DNA from: Clostridia bacterium
GTDB lineage: Bacteria; Bacillota; Clostridia; Oscillospirales; CAG-272
Assembly (NCBI GenBank): GCA_017452895.1
Contig: JAFTLE010000002.1
Span: 1 to 32,229, forward strand
Direction of reading: 5' to 3'
Length of the DNA: 32,229 nt
Below the pieces are notes generated by a model. That model was given only the letters and a program-made list of their open reading frames with translations, was not told where the DNA came from and did not search any database. The translations under genes and the position numbers were made by a program. This document shows, piece by piece, positions 14,920 to 21,807 of this stretch (positions are counted from its first letter, which is position 1; every line of letters starts with the position of its first letter).

Positions 14920-15757
14920 ATTGAATGAGGTGCATATTTTCCATCTTCCGTCGGTGCTCGCTTGCCGTCGTAACGATATAGATGCGAGTCGTATTGATGC
15001 TTGCGTGCCCGAGTAAATCCGCAAGCTTGGCAATATCCTTTTCAAGTCCGTAAAAGGTACGCGCGAACAGATGGCGCAAATTGTGCGGGAACACCTTTTC
15101 TCGCGGGACGCCTGCCTCATCGCACAATCCCTTCATATCGCGCCATATATTGTGACGGCTGACGGGCTTTCCGTTTTTCGTCACGAATACCGCGCCCTCC
15201 TTCAGCTTTTCTTCCTTTATATATTGTAACAGCCTTTTCCGCAGCTCGGTCACGATAAAAACACGGCGGTTTTTGCCCTTGCAATTGACGAACGCCTCCC
15301 CGCGCCGCACCGCGTCCACCGTGATATACCGCAGCTCGCTCACTCTGATCCCACTGCCGCAGATCGTTTGGAGGATCAAATTGAGCCGTCTGTTCCCGTG
15401 TCGCTTTGCGGTCGCGGTCAGCCGTAAAAACTCCGCCCGCGTCAGTTCCCTCTCTTCGGGGCAAAATGCCGCTCTTTGTATCTTATACTGCTTGACGCAA
15501 AGGTCGTACCATCCGCAAAATCGGAAAAAGGCGTTGACCGCCGCGATCATAGAATTCGCACTCGTGACCGCGTACCTGATCAAAAGACTCTTTTTGTACG
15601 CAAGCGTCTCCGACTTCGTCAGCTCTCTGTTCTCCATAAAGCCGTAAAACACCCGCAGATCGTGCAAATACTTCCCGACCGTCGCTGTGCTCCTCTCCTC
15701 GCAAAGCAAATGTGCTTCAAATTCCTGTAAATGCGTCGTACTTAATTCTCGTTTCAT
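14918..15757 (-). CDS. Tyrosine recombinase, probable invertase of the adjacent segment
   Basis: A 279-aa site-specific recombinase. The N-terminal SAM-like core-binding domain (about 1-95) is followed by a catalytic domain with the full residue set: R138 in GSGIRVSEL, a lysine at K160/K162 in the beta-hairpin CKGKNRR, H225 and R228 in PHNLRH, H251 in LLGHASINTT, and nucleophile Y260. The short length and lack of extra DNA-binding domains match DNA invertases and XerC/D-like enzymes rather than phage integrases. GGAG precedes the ATG by eight bases. No phage or transposon genes accompany it, and its 3' end lies 28 bases from the right inverted repeat, which suggests that the flanked promoter segment is its target. 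Confidence 0.9.
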   Translation of the reverse strand: MKRELSTTHLQEFEAHLLCEERSTATVGKYLHDLRVFYGFMENRELTKSETLAYKKSLLIRYAVTSANSMIAAVNAFFRFCGWYDLCVKQYKIQRAAFCPEERELTRAEFLRLTATAKRHGNRRLNLILQTICGSGIRVSELRYITVDAVRRGEAFVNCKGKNRRVFIVTELRKRLLQYIKEEKLKEGAVFVTKNGKPVSRHNIWRDMKGLCDEAGVPREKVFPHNLRHLFARTFYGLEKDIAKLADLLGHASINTTRIYIVTTASEHRRKMENMHLIQ

Positions 15758-15799
15758 TTCGCTCTCCGTTTGCTTTTTTTATTTTTCTACTATTATTTA

Positions 15800-15828
15800 A
15801 TTATAAACGAAATTTCATTCGTTTTCCA
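15800..15828 (-). promoter_or_regulatory. Possible recombinase promoter with operator-like repeat
   Basis: TATAAT on the minus strand (15805-15800) lies about 43 bases upstream of the recombinase ATG; the -35 region (ATGGAA) is poor. A 6-bp inverted repeat AACGAA/TTCGTT (15806-15823) fills the spacer, which could be a repressor site keeping recombinase levels low. Tentative. Confidence 0.4.
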
Positions 15829-15846
15829 TTGTCACTAACGCTTCTC

Positions 15847-15875
15847 TTGCATTTGTACGCGATATTTGTTATACT
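15847..15875 (+). promoter_or_regulatory. Promoter of the SDR gene
   Basis: TTGCAT (15847-15852), 17-nt spacer, TATACT (15870-15875), 29 bases before the ATG at 15905. Divergent from the recombinase. Confidence 0.75.
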
Positions 15876-15904
15876 GTCATCAAGAAAGCAAAGGGGGACG
15901 GAAT

Positions 15905-16777
15905 ATGAGCATTGCAAGCTGGATCCAAAAACACACGCACTCGCTGGCGGGCAGGACGGTTGCGATCAGCGGCGCGACGGGCGGGCTTGGGAGCGTTCTG
16001 TGCCGCCATTTGGTGAGCCTTGGCGCGTCGCTCGTTCTGCTGGACCGAAATCTGCAAAGGTCAAGGGCACTCGCAGAGCGACTGCGTGCTGACTTTCCTG
16101 CGCTGTCGGTGAGGCATATCACGGTCGATCTGACTGATATGGAGAGTGTGAAGCGTGCGGCGGAGGAGCTGCTCACCCTGCCGATCGACTATCTGATCCT
16201 GAACGCGGGGGCGTACAGCATTCCGCGGTGCGTCTGTGACACGGGCTACGATAACGTTTACCAGATCAACTTCGTCGCGCCCTATTACCTCGCGCGGCGG
16301 CTTCTGCCGATGCTCCGCGCGCGGGGCGGCAGGGTGGTTGCCGTCGGCAGTATCGCACACGATTATTCGAGGACCGATCCCACGGATATCGATTTCCGCA
16401 CGCGCAAAAAGGCAAGCCTCGTTTACGGCAACGCAAAGCGGCAGCTGATGATTGCCCTGCTTGCAGAGGTAGAGCACGGCGGGGTTGCCGTGACACACCC
16501 CGGCATCACCTTCACCAACATCACGGCGCATTATCCGAAGCTCGTCTTTGCACTGATCAAGCACCCGATGAAGGTCATTTTCATGCGGCCGCGAAAGGCG
16601 TGCCTCTCGATCCTTTCGGGGCTTTTTGAGTCGCACACCGCGCGTGAGTGGATCGGCCCCCGTTACTTCAACATCTGGGGTTGCCCTACGAGGAAAGCAC
16701 TCCGCACCTTCACCGATGAGGAGGCGGCGCGCGTGTGCGCTGATGCCGAGCACATCTACACCGAATTATGTAAATAA
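15905..16777 (+). CDS. Short-chain dehydrogenase/reductase
   Basis: A 290-aa classical SDR oxidoreductase. The Rossmann dinucleotide loop is SGATGGLG (22-29), the NAG motif is at 100-102, and the catalytic Ser149, Tyr174 and Lys178 are all in place (VGSIAH, YGNAK). An acidic/polar residue after the second strand (LLDRN) hints at NAD(H), but this is weak. The C-terminal part after residue 200 resembles retinol-dehydrogenase-like SDRs. AGGGGG before the ATG at 15905 fixes the start; a longer frame from 15866 would begin inside the -10. Substrate unknown. It is monocistronic as far as can be seen. Confidence 0.85.
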   Translation: MSIASWIQKHTHSLAGRTVAISGATGGLGSVLCRHLVSLGASLVLLDRNLQRSRALAERLRADFPALSVRHITVDLTDMESVKRAAEELLTLPIDYLILNAGAYSIPRCVCDTGYDNVYQINFVAPYYLARRLLPMLRARGGRVVAVGSIAHDYSRTDPTDIDFRTRKKASLVYGNAKRQLMIALLAEVEHGGVAVTHPGITFTNITAHYPKLVFALIKHPMKVIFMRPRKACLSILSGLFESHTAREWIGPRYFNIWGCPTRKALRTFTDEEAARVCADAEHIYTELCK

Positions 16778-16821
16778 GACGCTTTTTACTTCCGCATAAT
16801 GTATTCAGCGAGCAGAGTGGA

Positions 16822-16983
16822 ATGACAGCATCCTCTAAGAGTCCGTTCAGCAAGCTCTCCGCACCCGCATATACGACGATGGACGTGACCTATCTGTATC
16901 TTGCCGAGGGCGAAAGCGCCATTCGTCTGGCGGGTGACAATGCGGTCTGCTTCACTTTGTCGTCAAGCTTTATTACGCATTGA
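16822..16983 (+). pseudogene. Unrecognised 53-codon ORF, possibly a gene fragment
   Basis: The frame from 16822 encodes a 53-aa stretch with protein-like composition (FSKLSAPAYTTMDVTYLYL, then AEGESAIRLAGDNAVCF). No ribosome site precedes it and I do not recognise the family. The region 16778-17037 otherwise holds nothing I can support. It is either a remnant of a lost gene or chance coding. Confidence 0.25.
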
Positions 16984-17037
16984 GTCACTGCAGAACAAAT
17001 TCGGAGTTGCGCCCAAAAAATAAAACCAACAAAACTG

Positions 17038-17065
17038 TTGCATTCTTGTTTTTTTGTGTTATAAT
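17038..17065 (+). promoter_or_regulatory. Promoter of the cobalamin-riboswitch operon
   Basis: TTGCAT (17038-17043), 16-nt spacer, TATAAT (17060-17065), directly upstream of the riboswitch. Confidence 0.8.
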
Positions 17066-17095
17066 GGGAGTGCAAAAGAATAAACACGACTCATA

Positions 17096-17279
17096 GCGCC
17101 ATCGGCGCTTTGTCGGAATTGCTGCGTGACGGCAATTTCGGGGATCGGGAAACGCGGTGCAAATCCGCGACAACAGCCATTACCGTAACCGCAAGGAAGT
17201 CGGAATGCCGATCGGGACGTGACGCGTAAAATACCTCTTGGGCAAGGGAGAGGGGTGCGGCAGGATACGGCAGGGTATC
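17096..17279 (+). promoter_or_regulatory. Cobalamin riboswitch
   Basis: The core signature GGGAA (17147-17151) followed by GGTGCAAATCC (17156-17166), then a CAACAGCCATTACCGTAA segment corresponding to the J6/3 GCCACTG core, is diagnostic of the cobalamin aptamer. A B12-box-like GGCAGGATACGGCAG lies at about 17259-17273. A GGATAC/GTATCC pairing closes the 3' side. The downstream hairpin/U-run at 17290-17315 supplies a transcription-terminating expression platform. It should reduce expression of the DUF4430/ECF-S genes when B12 is plentiful. Confidence 0.88.
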
Positions 17280-17289
17280 CTTTTCGTGC

Positions 17290-17315
17290 GCCCGCTCCGA
17301 ACGGAGGGGGCTTTT
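17290..17315 (+). terminator. Riboswitch expression-platform terminator
   Basis: A GC-rich stem (17290-17298 with 17303-17311, one mismatch) with a GAAC loop followed by UUUUAC, between the aptamer and the first ATG. Confidence 0.65.
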
Positions 17316-17357
17316 ACTTTATCCTTTTGATTTTTCAAAACGAAAGGAAGAAGATCA

Positions 17358-17771
17358 ATGAAAACGAAAATTTTCGCACTTTTGCTTGCCGTCTTAATGC
17401 TCTTTACCTGCGCCTCTCTTCTCGCCTGCAACGACGTTGCGGCAGAGGGACTTTGGGAAAATGCGACCTATCGCCGCGACTGCACGCTTGGGGACGGTGA
17501 GAAGACCGTAGAGGTCACGGTCGAGGCGGGCGATGCGTCGATCGTCCTCACCATAAAGACCGACGAGGACAACCTTGCCGACGCGATGAAAGAGCATGAT
17601 CTGCTCGTAGGCGAGAACGGGCTTTACACGACGGTCAACGGCATCACTGCCGACTTTTCAATCGATCAGAGCTGGTGGATGCTTTGCAAGGACGGCGAGA
17701 TGACGAGCTACGGTGCTGACGACGCGACCGTTGACGGCGGAGAAAGGTATTCCTTTGTCTATACAAAATAA
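17358..17771 (+). CDS. DUF4430 lipoprotein, probable cobalamin-binding partner
   Basis: A 137-aa surface lipoprotein: basic N-terminus, hydrophobic core and lipobox LLAC (Cys24). The mature part matches DUF4430: a helix with LADAMKEHDLLVGENGLY, the YTTVNGITADF strand, SWWMLCKDGEMTSYG and a final DGGERYSFVYTK. The domain is related to the C-terminal cobalamin-contacting domain of transcobalamin/intrinsic factor. Its location just behind a cobalamin riboswitch and overlapping an ECF S-component suggests capture of B12 or a corrinoid outside the cell. AGGAAG precedes the ATG. Confidence 0.85.
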   Translation: MKTKIFALLLAVLMLFTCASLLACNDVAAEGLWENATYRRDCTLGDGEKTVEVTVEAGDASIVLTIKTDEDNLADAMKEHDLLVGENGLYTTVNGITADFSIDQSWWMLCKDGEMTSYGADDATVDGGERYSFVYTK

Positions 17772-18306
17772 TGTAAAGCGCGGTTTACAAAAGCGCCACT
17801 TGACGCTTACTGAGATGGCAGTCTTTGCAATGCTCGGAACCCTGATGTTTTGTTCGAAGCTTTTGATGGAGCTGTTACCGAACATCCACCTGCTCGGGAT
17901 GTTCACGGTTCTTTTTACCGTCGTTTTCCGAGCGAAGGCACTGATCCCGATCTATATCAACGTGTTTCTGACGGGGCTTTACGGCGGTTTTAACCTCTGG
18001 TGGGTGCCGTATCTTTACCTATGGCTGATCCTCTGGGGCGTTGCGATGCTCTTGCCGCGGCAAATGCCGCGAAGGGTCGCGGCGGTCGTCTATCCCGCGA
18101 TCTGTGCCCTTCACGGTCTTTTGTACGGCACACTCTACGCGCCCGCACAGGCACTCATGTTCGGGCTTGATTTCCGCGCGATGCTTGCGTGGATCGCCAC
18201 GGGGATCCCTTTTGATCTTTTGCACGCTGTCGCAAACCTTGCCACAGGGCTTCTCATCCTGCCGCTTGCCGAGCTTTTGCGGAGGATTTTGAAGATCAAG
18301 CAATAA
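17755..18306 (+). CDS. ECF transporter S component, probably cobalamin-specific
   Basis: A 183-aa membrane protein with about six helices; the start of the core, LTLTEMAVFAMLGTLMF, and the AGxY-like GLYGGFNLWWVPYLYLW region fit ECF substrate-binding subunits. No energy-coupling (A/A'/T) genes are near, so it would use a shared module. Start choice: the frame opens at 17713 inside the DUF4430 gene, but GAAAGG sits seven bases before a TTG at 17755, giving a 17-nt overlap and translational coupling; no ATG fits better. Riboswitch control points to cobalamin or a precursor as substrate. Confidence 0.8.
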   Translation: MSIQNNVKRGLQKRHLTLTEMAVFAMLGTLMFCSKLLMELLPNIHLLGMFTVLFTVVFRAKALIPIYINVFLTGLYGGFNLWWVPYLYLWLILWGVAMLLPRQMPRRVAAVVYPAICALHGLLYGTLYAPAQALMFGLDFRAMLAWIATGIPFDLLHAVANLATGLLILPLAELLRRILKIKQ

Positions 18307-18455
18307 ATTGCCCGGTGGCGTGGCGGGCACGGGGTATTCCCGCAATTTGAAGAAGGGTGACTATTTCTTCCTGCCCCATGCCGCTGACGGTATTTCGGTA
18401 GAAAACGATACAAAAAGGCAGTCGTTCAGTGTCTGTCAGCCAAAATTTAAGAGAG

Positions 18456-18482
18456 AAAAAAGACCGCAAAGCGGTCTTTTTT
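18456..18482. terminator. Terminator after the ECF-S gene
   Basis: AAAAAAGACCGC / GCGGTCTTTTTT with AAA loop, symmetric and usable in both directions. The 150 bases between the ECF-S stop and this hairpin contain no gene that I can support. Confidence 0.9.
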
Positions 18483-18502
18483 CTTAAATTTTCAAAAACC
18501 CC

Positions 18503-18531
18503 TTTACGCGGCGACAAAAAAATTGTATAAT
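18503..18531 (+). promoter_or_regulatory. Promoter of the NSS transporter gene
   Basis: TTTACG (18503-18508), 17-nt spacer, TATAAT (18526-18531), 46 bases before the ATG at 18577. Confidence 0.82.
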
Positions 18532-18576
18532 AAAGGAGATATTTTTAAGACATCTTTGCAGAAAAAGGAGCTTTTT

Positions 18577-20067
18577 ATGAACGAACAGAAAAAACGCGCG
18601 CAGTGGGGCAGTAAGATCGGCTTCATCATGGCGGCGGCGGGCTCGGCGGTCGGGCTCGGCAACATATGGAAATTTCCCGGAAAGGCTTACGAGGGCGGCG
18701 GTGCGGCGTTTATCCTCATTTATTTCGGGATCGTGCTGTTTATCGGTCTTCCGCTTCTGATCTCGGAATTCTCGCTCGGACGCGCGACGCAGAAAAACGC
18801 GGTGGACGCATTCGGCACGTACAGCCGCAAATATTCCTTCATCGGATATATCGGCGTTCTTGTATCCTTCATCATCGCGTGCTACTACGCGCACGTGGGC
18901 GGCTGGGTGCTTCGCTACATCTTCTCTTACGCCACCGAGGCACCGAAGGTCTACGCCGACCCCACCTCGTACTTCTACGATATGCTGGGGCTTGACGCCG
19001 CGACGGGTGCGACGCATTTCCCGTGGGTCGCGCTTCTCTTCGCCTTTCTTTTTGTGGCGGCGTGCTGTGTGATCATTATCCTCGGCGTCAACGGCGGTAT
19101 TGAGAAGTTCAACAAGATCGGTATGCCCGCACTCTTTTTGCTTCTCGTCATCCTTCTAATCCGCTCGGTGACGATGGAGGGAGCGAGCGAGGGACTGCGT
19201 TTTATGCTGACCCCCGATTTCAGCAAGGTCACCTTCCACACGGTGCTGATCGCGCTCGGGCAGGCGTTTTACTCGCTCAGCCTCGGTATGGCGATCATGA
19301 TCACCTACGGCTCCTATCTTCCAAAGAAGGAAAACATCACGAAGAACACCGTCATTATCTGCGTGATGGACACCGTCGTTGCAACGATGGCGGGCTTCAT
19401 CATCGTGCCTGCCGTGCTGGCAACGGGCGGTGAGGTCGGCAAGGGCGGCGGCTTTGCCTTCGTTTCGCTGGCGACCGTCTTTCAGGCGATGCCCGGCGGC
19501 CGCTTCTTCGGTGCACTCTTCTATCTGCTTCTTCTCTTCGCGGCACTGACCTCCTGCATCTCGATCATCGAGAGCGTCATTGCCTTCCTGACCGAGCGCT
19601 TCGGCTGGAAGCGCAAGAGCACGGCGGTCGTGCTTTGCTCGGTGATGTTTCTCATCGGTTGCCTCTACACCCTCTCGCAGGCGGCGTACAGCATCAAGGG
19701 TGTCTGGTTTGATTTCAAGAACTATTTTTCCACGCCGAGCTTCGGCGACTTTATGGAGCTTTTGACCGATCAGCTGATGATCCCGCTTTGCGCGCTTGGA
19801 ACCTGTATCTTCATCGGTTGGATCTGGCGGCCGCGCCGTGCGGCACTTACCTCCGACGGTAAGACACCGCTGACCTTCAAGAGCTTTTGGAAAAAGGTTG
19901 GCAAGGTGTTGACCGCACCGCCCGCGTGTGCAATCGCGGAGCTTGAGGCGGACGGCTCAAAATTCAAAATCGCGAAGGTATACACCTATCTGATCAAATA
20001 CGTCGCGCCGATCGCGATCGCGGCGATCCTCATCGGCGGTTTCGTTTCAGGGAATCCGTTGAGCTAA
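18577..20067 (+). CDS. Sodium-dependent transporter, NSS/SNF family
   Basis: A 496-aa membrane protein with about 11-12 helices. TM1 carries the hallmark GSAVGLGNIWKFPG, whose unwound centre binds Na+ and amino acid in LeuT-fold NSS proteins, followed by GLPLLISEFSLGR. TM6 (ALGQAFYSLSLGMAIMITYGSY) and TM8 (FAALTSCISIIES) also match. The family imports amino acids such as tyrosine, tryptophan or leucine with Na+; the substrate here is not determinable. AAGGAG six bases before the ATG at 18577 overrules an upstream in-frame ATG at 18523, which lies within the -10 region. Confidence 0.93.
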   Translation: MNEQKKRAQWGSKIGFIMAAAGSAVGLGNIWKFPGKAYEGGGAAFILIYFGIVLFIGLPLLISEFSLGRATQKNAVDAFGTYSRKYSFIGYIGVLVSFIIACYYAHVGGWVLRYIFSYATEAPKVYADPTSYFYDMLGLDAATGATHFPWVALLFAFLFVAACCVIIILGVNGGIEKFNKIGMPALFLLLVILLIRSVTMEGASEGLRFMLTPDFSKVTFHTVLIALGQAFYSLSLGMAIMITYGSYLPKKENITKNTVIICVMDTVVATMAGFIIVPAVLATGGEVGKGGGFAFVSLATVFQAMPGGRFFGALFYLLLLFAALTSCISIIESVIAFLTERFGWKRKSTAVVLCSVMFLIGCLYTLSQAAYSIKGVWFDFKNYFSTPSFGDFMELLTDQLMIPLCALGTCIFIGWIWRPRRAALTSDGKTPLTFKSFWKKVGKVLTAPPACAIAELEADGSKFKIAKVYTYLIKYVAPIAIAAILIGGFVSGNPLS

Positions 20068-20068
20068 T

Positions 20069-20102
20069 AAAAAAGCTGTTGCAGAATTGCAACAGCTTTT
20101 TT
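20069..20102. terminator. Bidirectional terminator between NSS gene and flippase
   Basis: GCTGTTGCA/TGCAACAGC with GAAT loop, flanked by six A and six T. The flippase stop codon lies in the right flank, so the two convergent genes share it. Confidence 0.93.
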
Positions 20103-21363
20103 AGTTGAGCAACCGTCGGTTGCGGATCAAAAGACCCATACGGAACAAAAGCATAAACAGCTCGGTCGCCCCGCGCAAAAGGGCAATGTTGATGAGCGTG
20201 AACTGTCCAAAGAGGATCAGAAGGAAGAGTCCGAGGACCTGAATGGCGGCGGTGGTGACCGTGGTGACGGTCACCTGCTTTTCGTGTCCGATGGCACCGA
20301 GGGTCGGCCAACCGAAGAGCATTCCCGGGAAGGAGAAAAACAAAATCGGCAACAAATAGCGGAAGATGGGAACAGCGGCAATATATTTTGCGCCGCCAAC
20401 GATGAGAAGGATCCATTTCGCCGCAAAGAAGCAGAACAGACACCCAAGCAGCACGATGGGCATAAAGAGGAGCAGGACGTTGCGGATCAGCTTCGCACTC
20501 TTTGAGCGGATCATTTGCGGGTAGATGCCGTTTATGATCGGGGCGTAGAGGTTTTGCACGGCGGTAATCAGCTGCATGGCGACACCCCAGAAGGCAATCT
20601 GCTCACTGTCGAGAATAAAGATACCGATGAGGAAGGTATTGAGCGCGCCGAAGGCGGTGGTAGCGATGTTGGAGGCAAAGTAGATGAAGGAGGTCCTGAT
20701 CATCCGAAACGCCACGCGCAGGCTGCAGATGCGGATCGGAATCTTATACTGCGCGATGAAGATGAAGGAGACGGAAACGGCGGCAAGCACGCCGACAATC
20801 TCAAGGATCGGGATCCACAAAAGATCGCCGTCCCCGTGGACGAAGACGAAGGTCAGCGCCGTGGCGATACCGCGCATCGTCACGAACAGAACGGTGACGA
20901 CGTGCATTTTTTCAATACCGCGGAAGAGAAAATCGGCAAGCAGGGCGGTCAGGACCGCACCGACGACCGAGAGCATGGTATAGAGCTTATAGGCGCGAAG
21001 GATCGGCACGGCGTAGATCACGCCGAAGGAAATGCCGAGCCAGGCAAGTCCGATCAAGAGCTTCGCAAGGATGACGTGCCCCGTGATGTAGCCGATCTTC
21101 CTTTTATCATCCCCCGCACGGATGATATCCGACACGGCGGAGAGGATAAAGCCGAAGTCAACGAAGAGCTGAACGTAGGAGACGTAGGACTTGACGTAGG
21201 TCACAGCACCGTAGGAGTCGGTCGTCAGCACGCGCGTCAGATACGGCAGGGTGAACAGCGGAAAGATTAGCTTGGCGATCGTCATCAGGTACAGAAGGAA
21301 GGTGTTTTTTGCCGCCTGCTTCGTGCCGTCTGCCGCAATTGTTTCGTTTTTCTTTTTGAACAT
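20101..21363 (-). CDS. Polysaccharide flippase (Wzx/RfbX type, MATE-like)
   Basis: A 420-aa membrane protein with about 12-14 helices, expected to move lipid-linked oligosaccharide units across the membrane. The N-terminal KNTFLLYLMTIAKLIFPLFTLPYLTRVL and the following DSYGAVTYVKSYVSY region are typical of RfbX/O-antigen flippases. Start choice: a frame opens at 21453, but AGGGGAA lies directly upstream of the ATG at 21363, and the family starts there. It faces away from the glycosyltransferase operon across gdhA, yet probably serves the same surface glycan. Confidence 0.88.
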   Translation of the reverse strand: MFKKKNETIAADGTKQAAKNTFLLYLMTIAKLIFPLFTLPYLTRVLTTDSYGAVTYVKSYVSYVQLFVDFGFILSAVSDIIRAGDDKRKIGYITGHVILAKLLIGLAWLGISFGVIYAVPILRAYKLYTMLSVVGAVLTALLADFLFRGIEKMHVVTVLFVTMRGIATALTFVFVHGDGDLLWIPILEIVGVLAAVSVSFIFIAQYKIPIRICSLRVAFRMIRTSFIYFASNIATTAFGALNTFLIGIFILDSEQIAFWGVAMQLITAVQNLYAPIINGIYPQMIRSKSAKLIRNVLLLFMPIVLLGCLFCFFAAKWILLIVGGAKYIAAVPIFRYLLPILFFSFPGMLFGWPTLGAIGHEKQVTVTTVTTAAIQVLGLFLLILFGQFTLINIALLRGATELFMLLFRMGLLIRNRRLLN

Positions 21364-21458
21364 AGCTTCCCCTGATGATAACGTTATTTGAAAGGGATGG
21401 AGCAATCGGCGGGTGCCCCCTGCCGCAGCGTCCTTTTTATAATCATAGTACAACCCTT

Positions 21459-21488
21459 ATTATATACAATTTATACCCATTTTGTCAA
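21459..21488 (-). promoter_or_regulatory. Flippase promoter
   Basis: On the minus strand TTGACA (21488-21483), 18-nt spacer, TATAAT (21464-21459). About 90 bases of untranslated leader follow before the ATG at 21363. Confidence 0.82.
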
Positions 21489-21516
21489 TATTTAGAGAAT
21501 ATTTTGTAAAATCCTC

Positions 21517-21545
21517 TTTACAAAGCCGAAAAGATCTGCTATACT
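21517..21545 (+). promoter_or_regulatory. Promoter of the 17-aa peptide gene
   Basis: TTTACA (21517-21522), 17-nt spacer, TATACT (21540-21545), 13 bases before a strong AAAGGAGG. Confidence 0.85.
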
Positions 21546-21574
21546 GTATATACACTGAAAGGAGGATGAGTCTT

Positions 21575-21628
21575 ATGAGTAAAGCAAGGCTCCTTCAATC
21601 CTTTCCCGTCACCGGTTTTTCCGCGTGA
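21575..21628 (+). CDS. Free-standing 17-aa peptide (MSKARLLQSFPVTGFSA)
   Basis: A complete miniature transcription unit: promoter, near-perfect ribosome site AAAGGAGG (21558-21565), a 17-codon ORF and a strong terminator 13 bases after the stop. ATG codons at 21566 and 21575 are in frame; the second has correct spacing from the ribosome site. The product is basic-amphipathic at the start, then PVTGFSA. I do not recognise it. It might be a leader peptide, a small functional or signalling peptide, or a dual-function RNA. gdhA downstream has its own promoter, so simple attenuation of gdhA is unlikely. Confidence 0.5.
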   Translation: MSKARLLQSFPVTGFSA

Positions 21629-21640
21629 CTTTTCATATAG

Positions 21641-21668
21641 GAGCGCTCCGTCGGAGCGCTCTTTTTTT
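21641..21668 (+). terminator. Terminator of the 17-aa peptide gene
   Basis: A 9-bp GC-rich stem GAGCGCTCC/GGAGCGCTC with a 3-nt loop followed by seven U. Confidence 0.93.
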
Positions 21669-21721
21669 GCAAGTTTTTTAGAATAATCTTGCACAAGGGG
21701 CAAAAAAATTGGTGAAAAATA

Positions 21722-21750
21722 TTGACAAAATGCCGACTTGATGCTACAAT
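21722..21750 (+). promoter_or_regulatory. gdhA promoter
   Basis: TTGACA (21722-21727), 17-nt spacer, TACAAT (21745-21750), about 57 bases before the gdhA ATG. Confidence 0.88.
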
Positions 21751-21807
21751 AATTGTGATTTAGTAGCGAAAGTTCACTTTCGGAAATTTATTATTTTGGA
21801 GGCAATT

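Noticed and set aside
14918..15757. Recombinase as integrase of a prophage or integrative element
   Set aside because: No phage, conjugation or excision genes are nearby and no direct att-like repeats were noticed. The inverted repeats beside the gene favour a DNA invertase role.
18296..18517. 73-codon minus-strand ORF in the gap after the ECF-S gene
   Set aside because: It spans the terminator and lies over the NSS promoter; no ribosome site and no recognisable domain. The part around ERLPFCIVFYRN looks protein-like, but I cannot support a gene.
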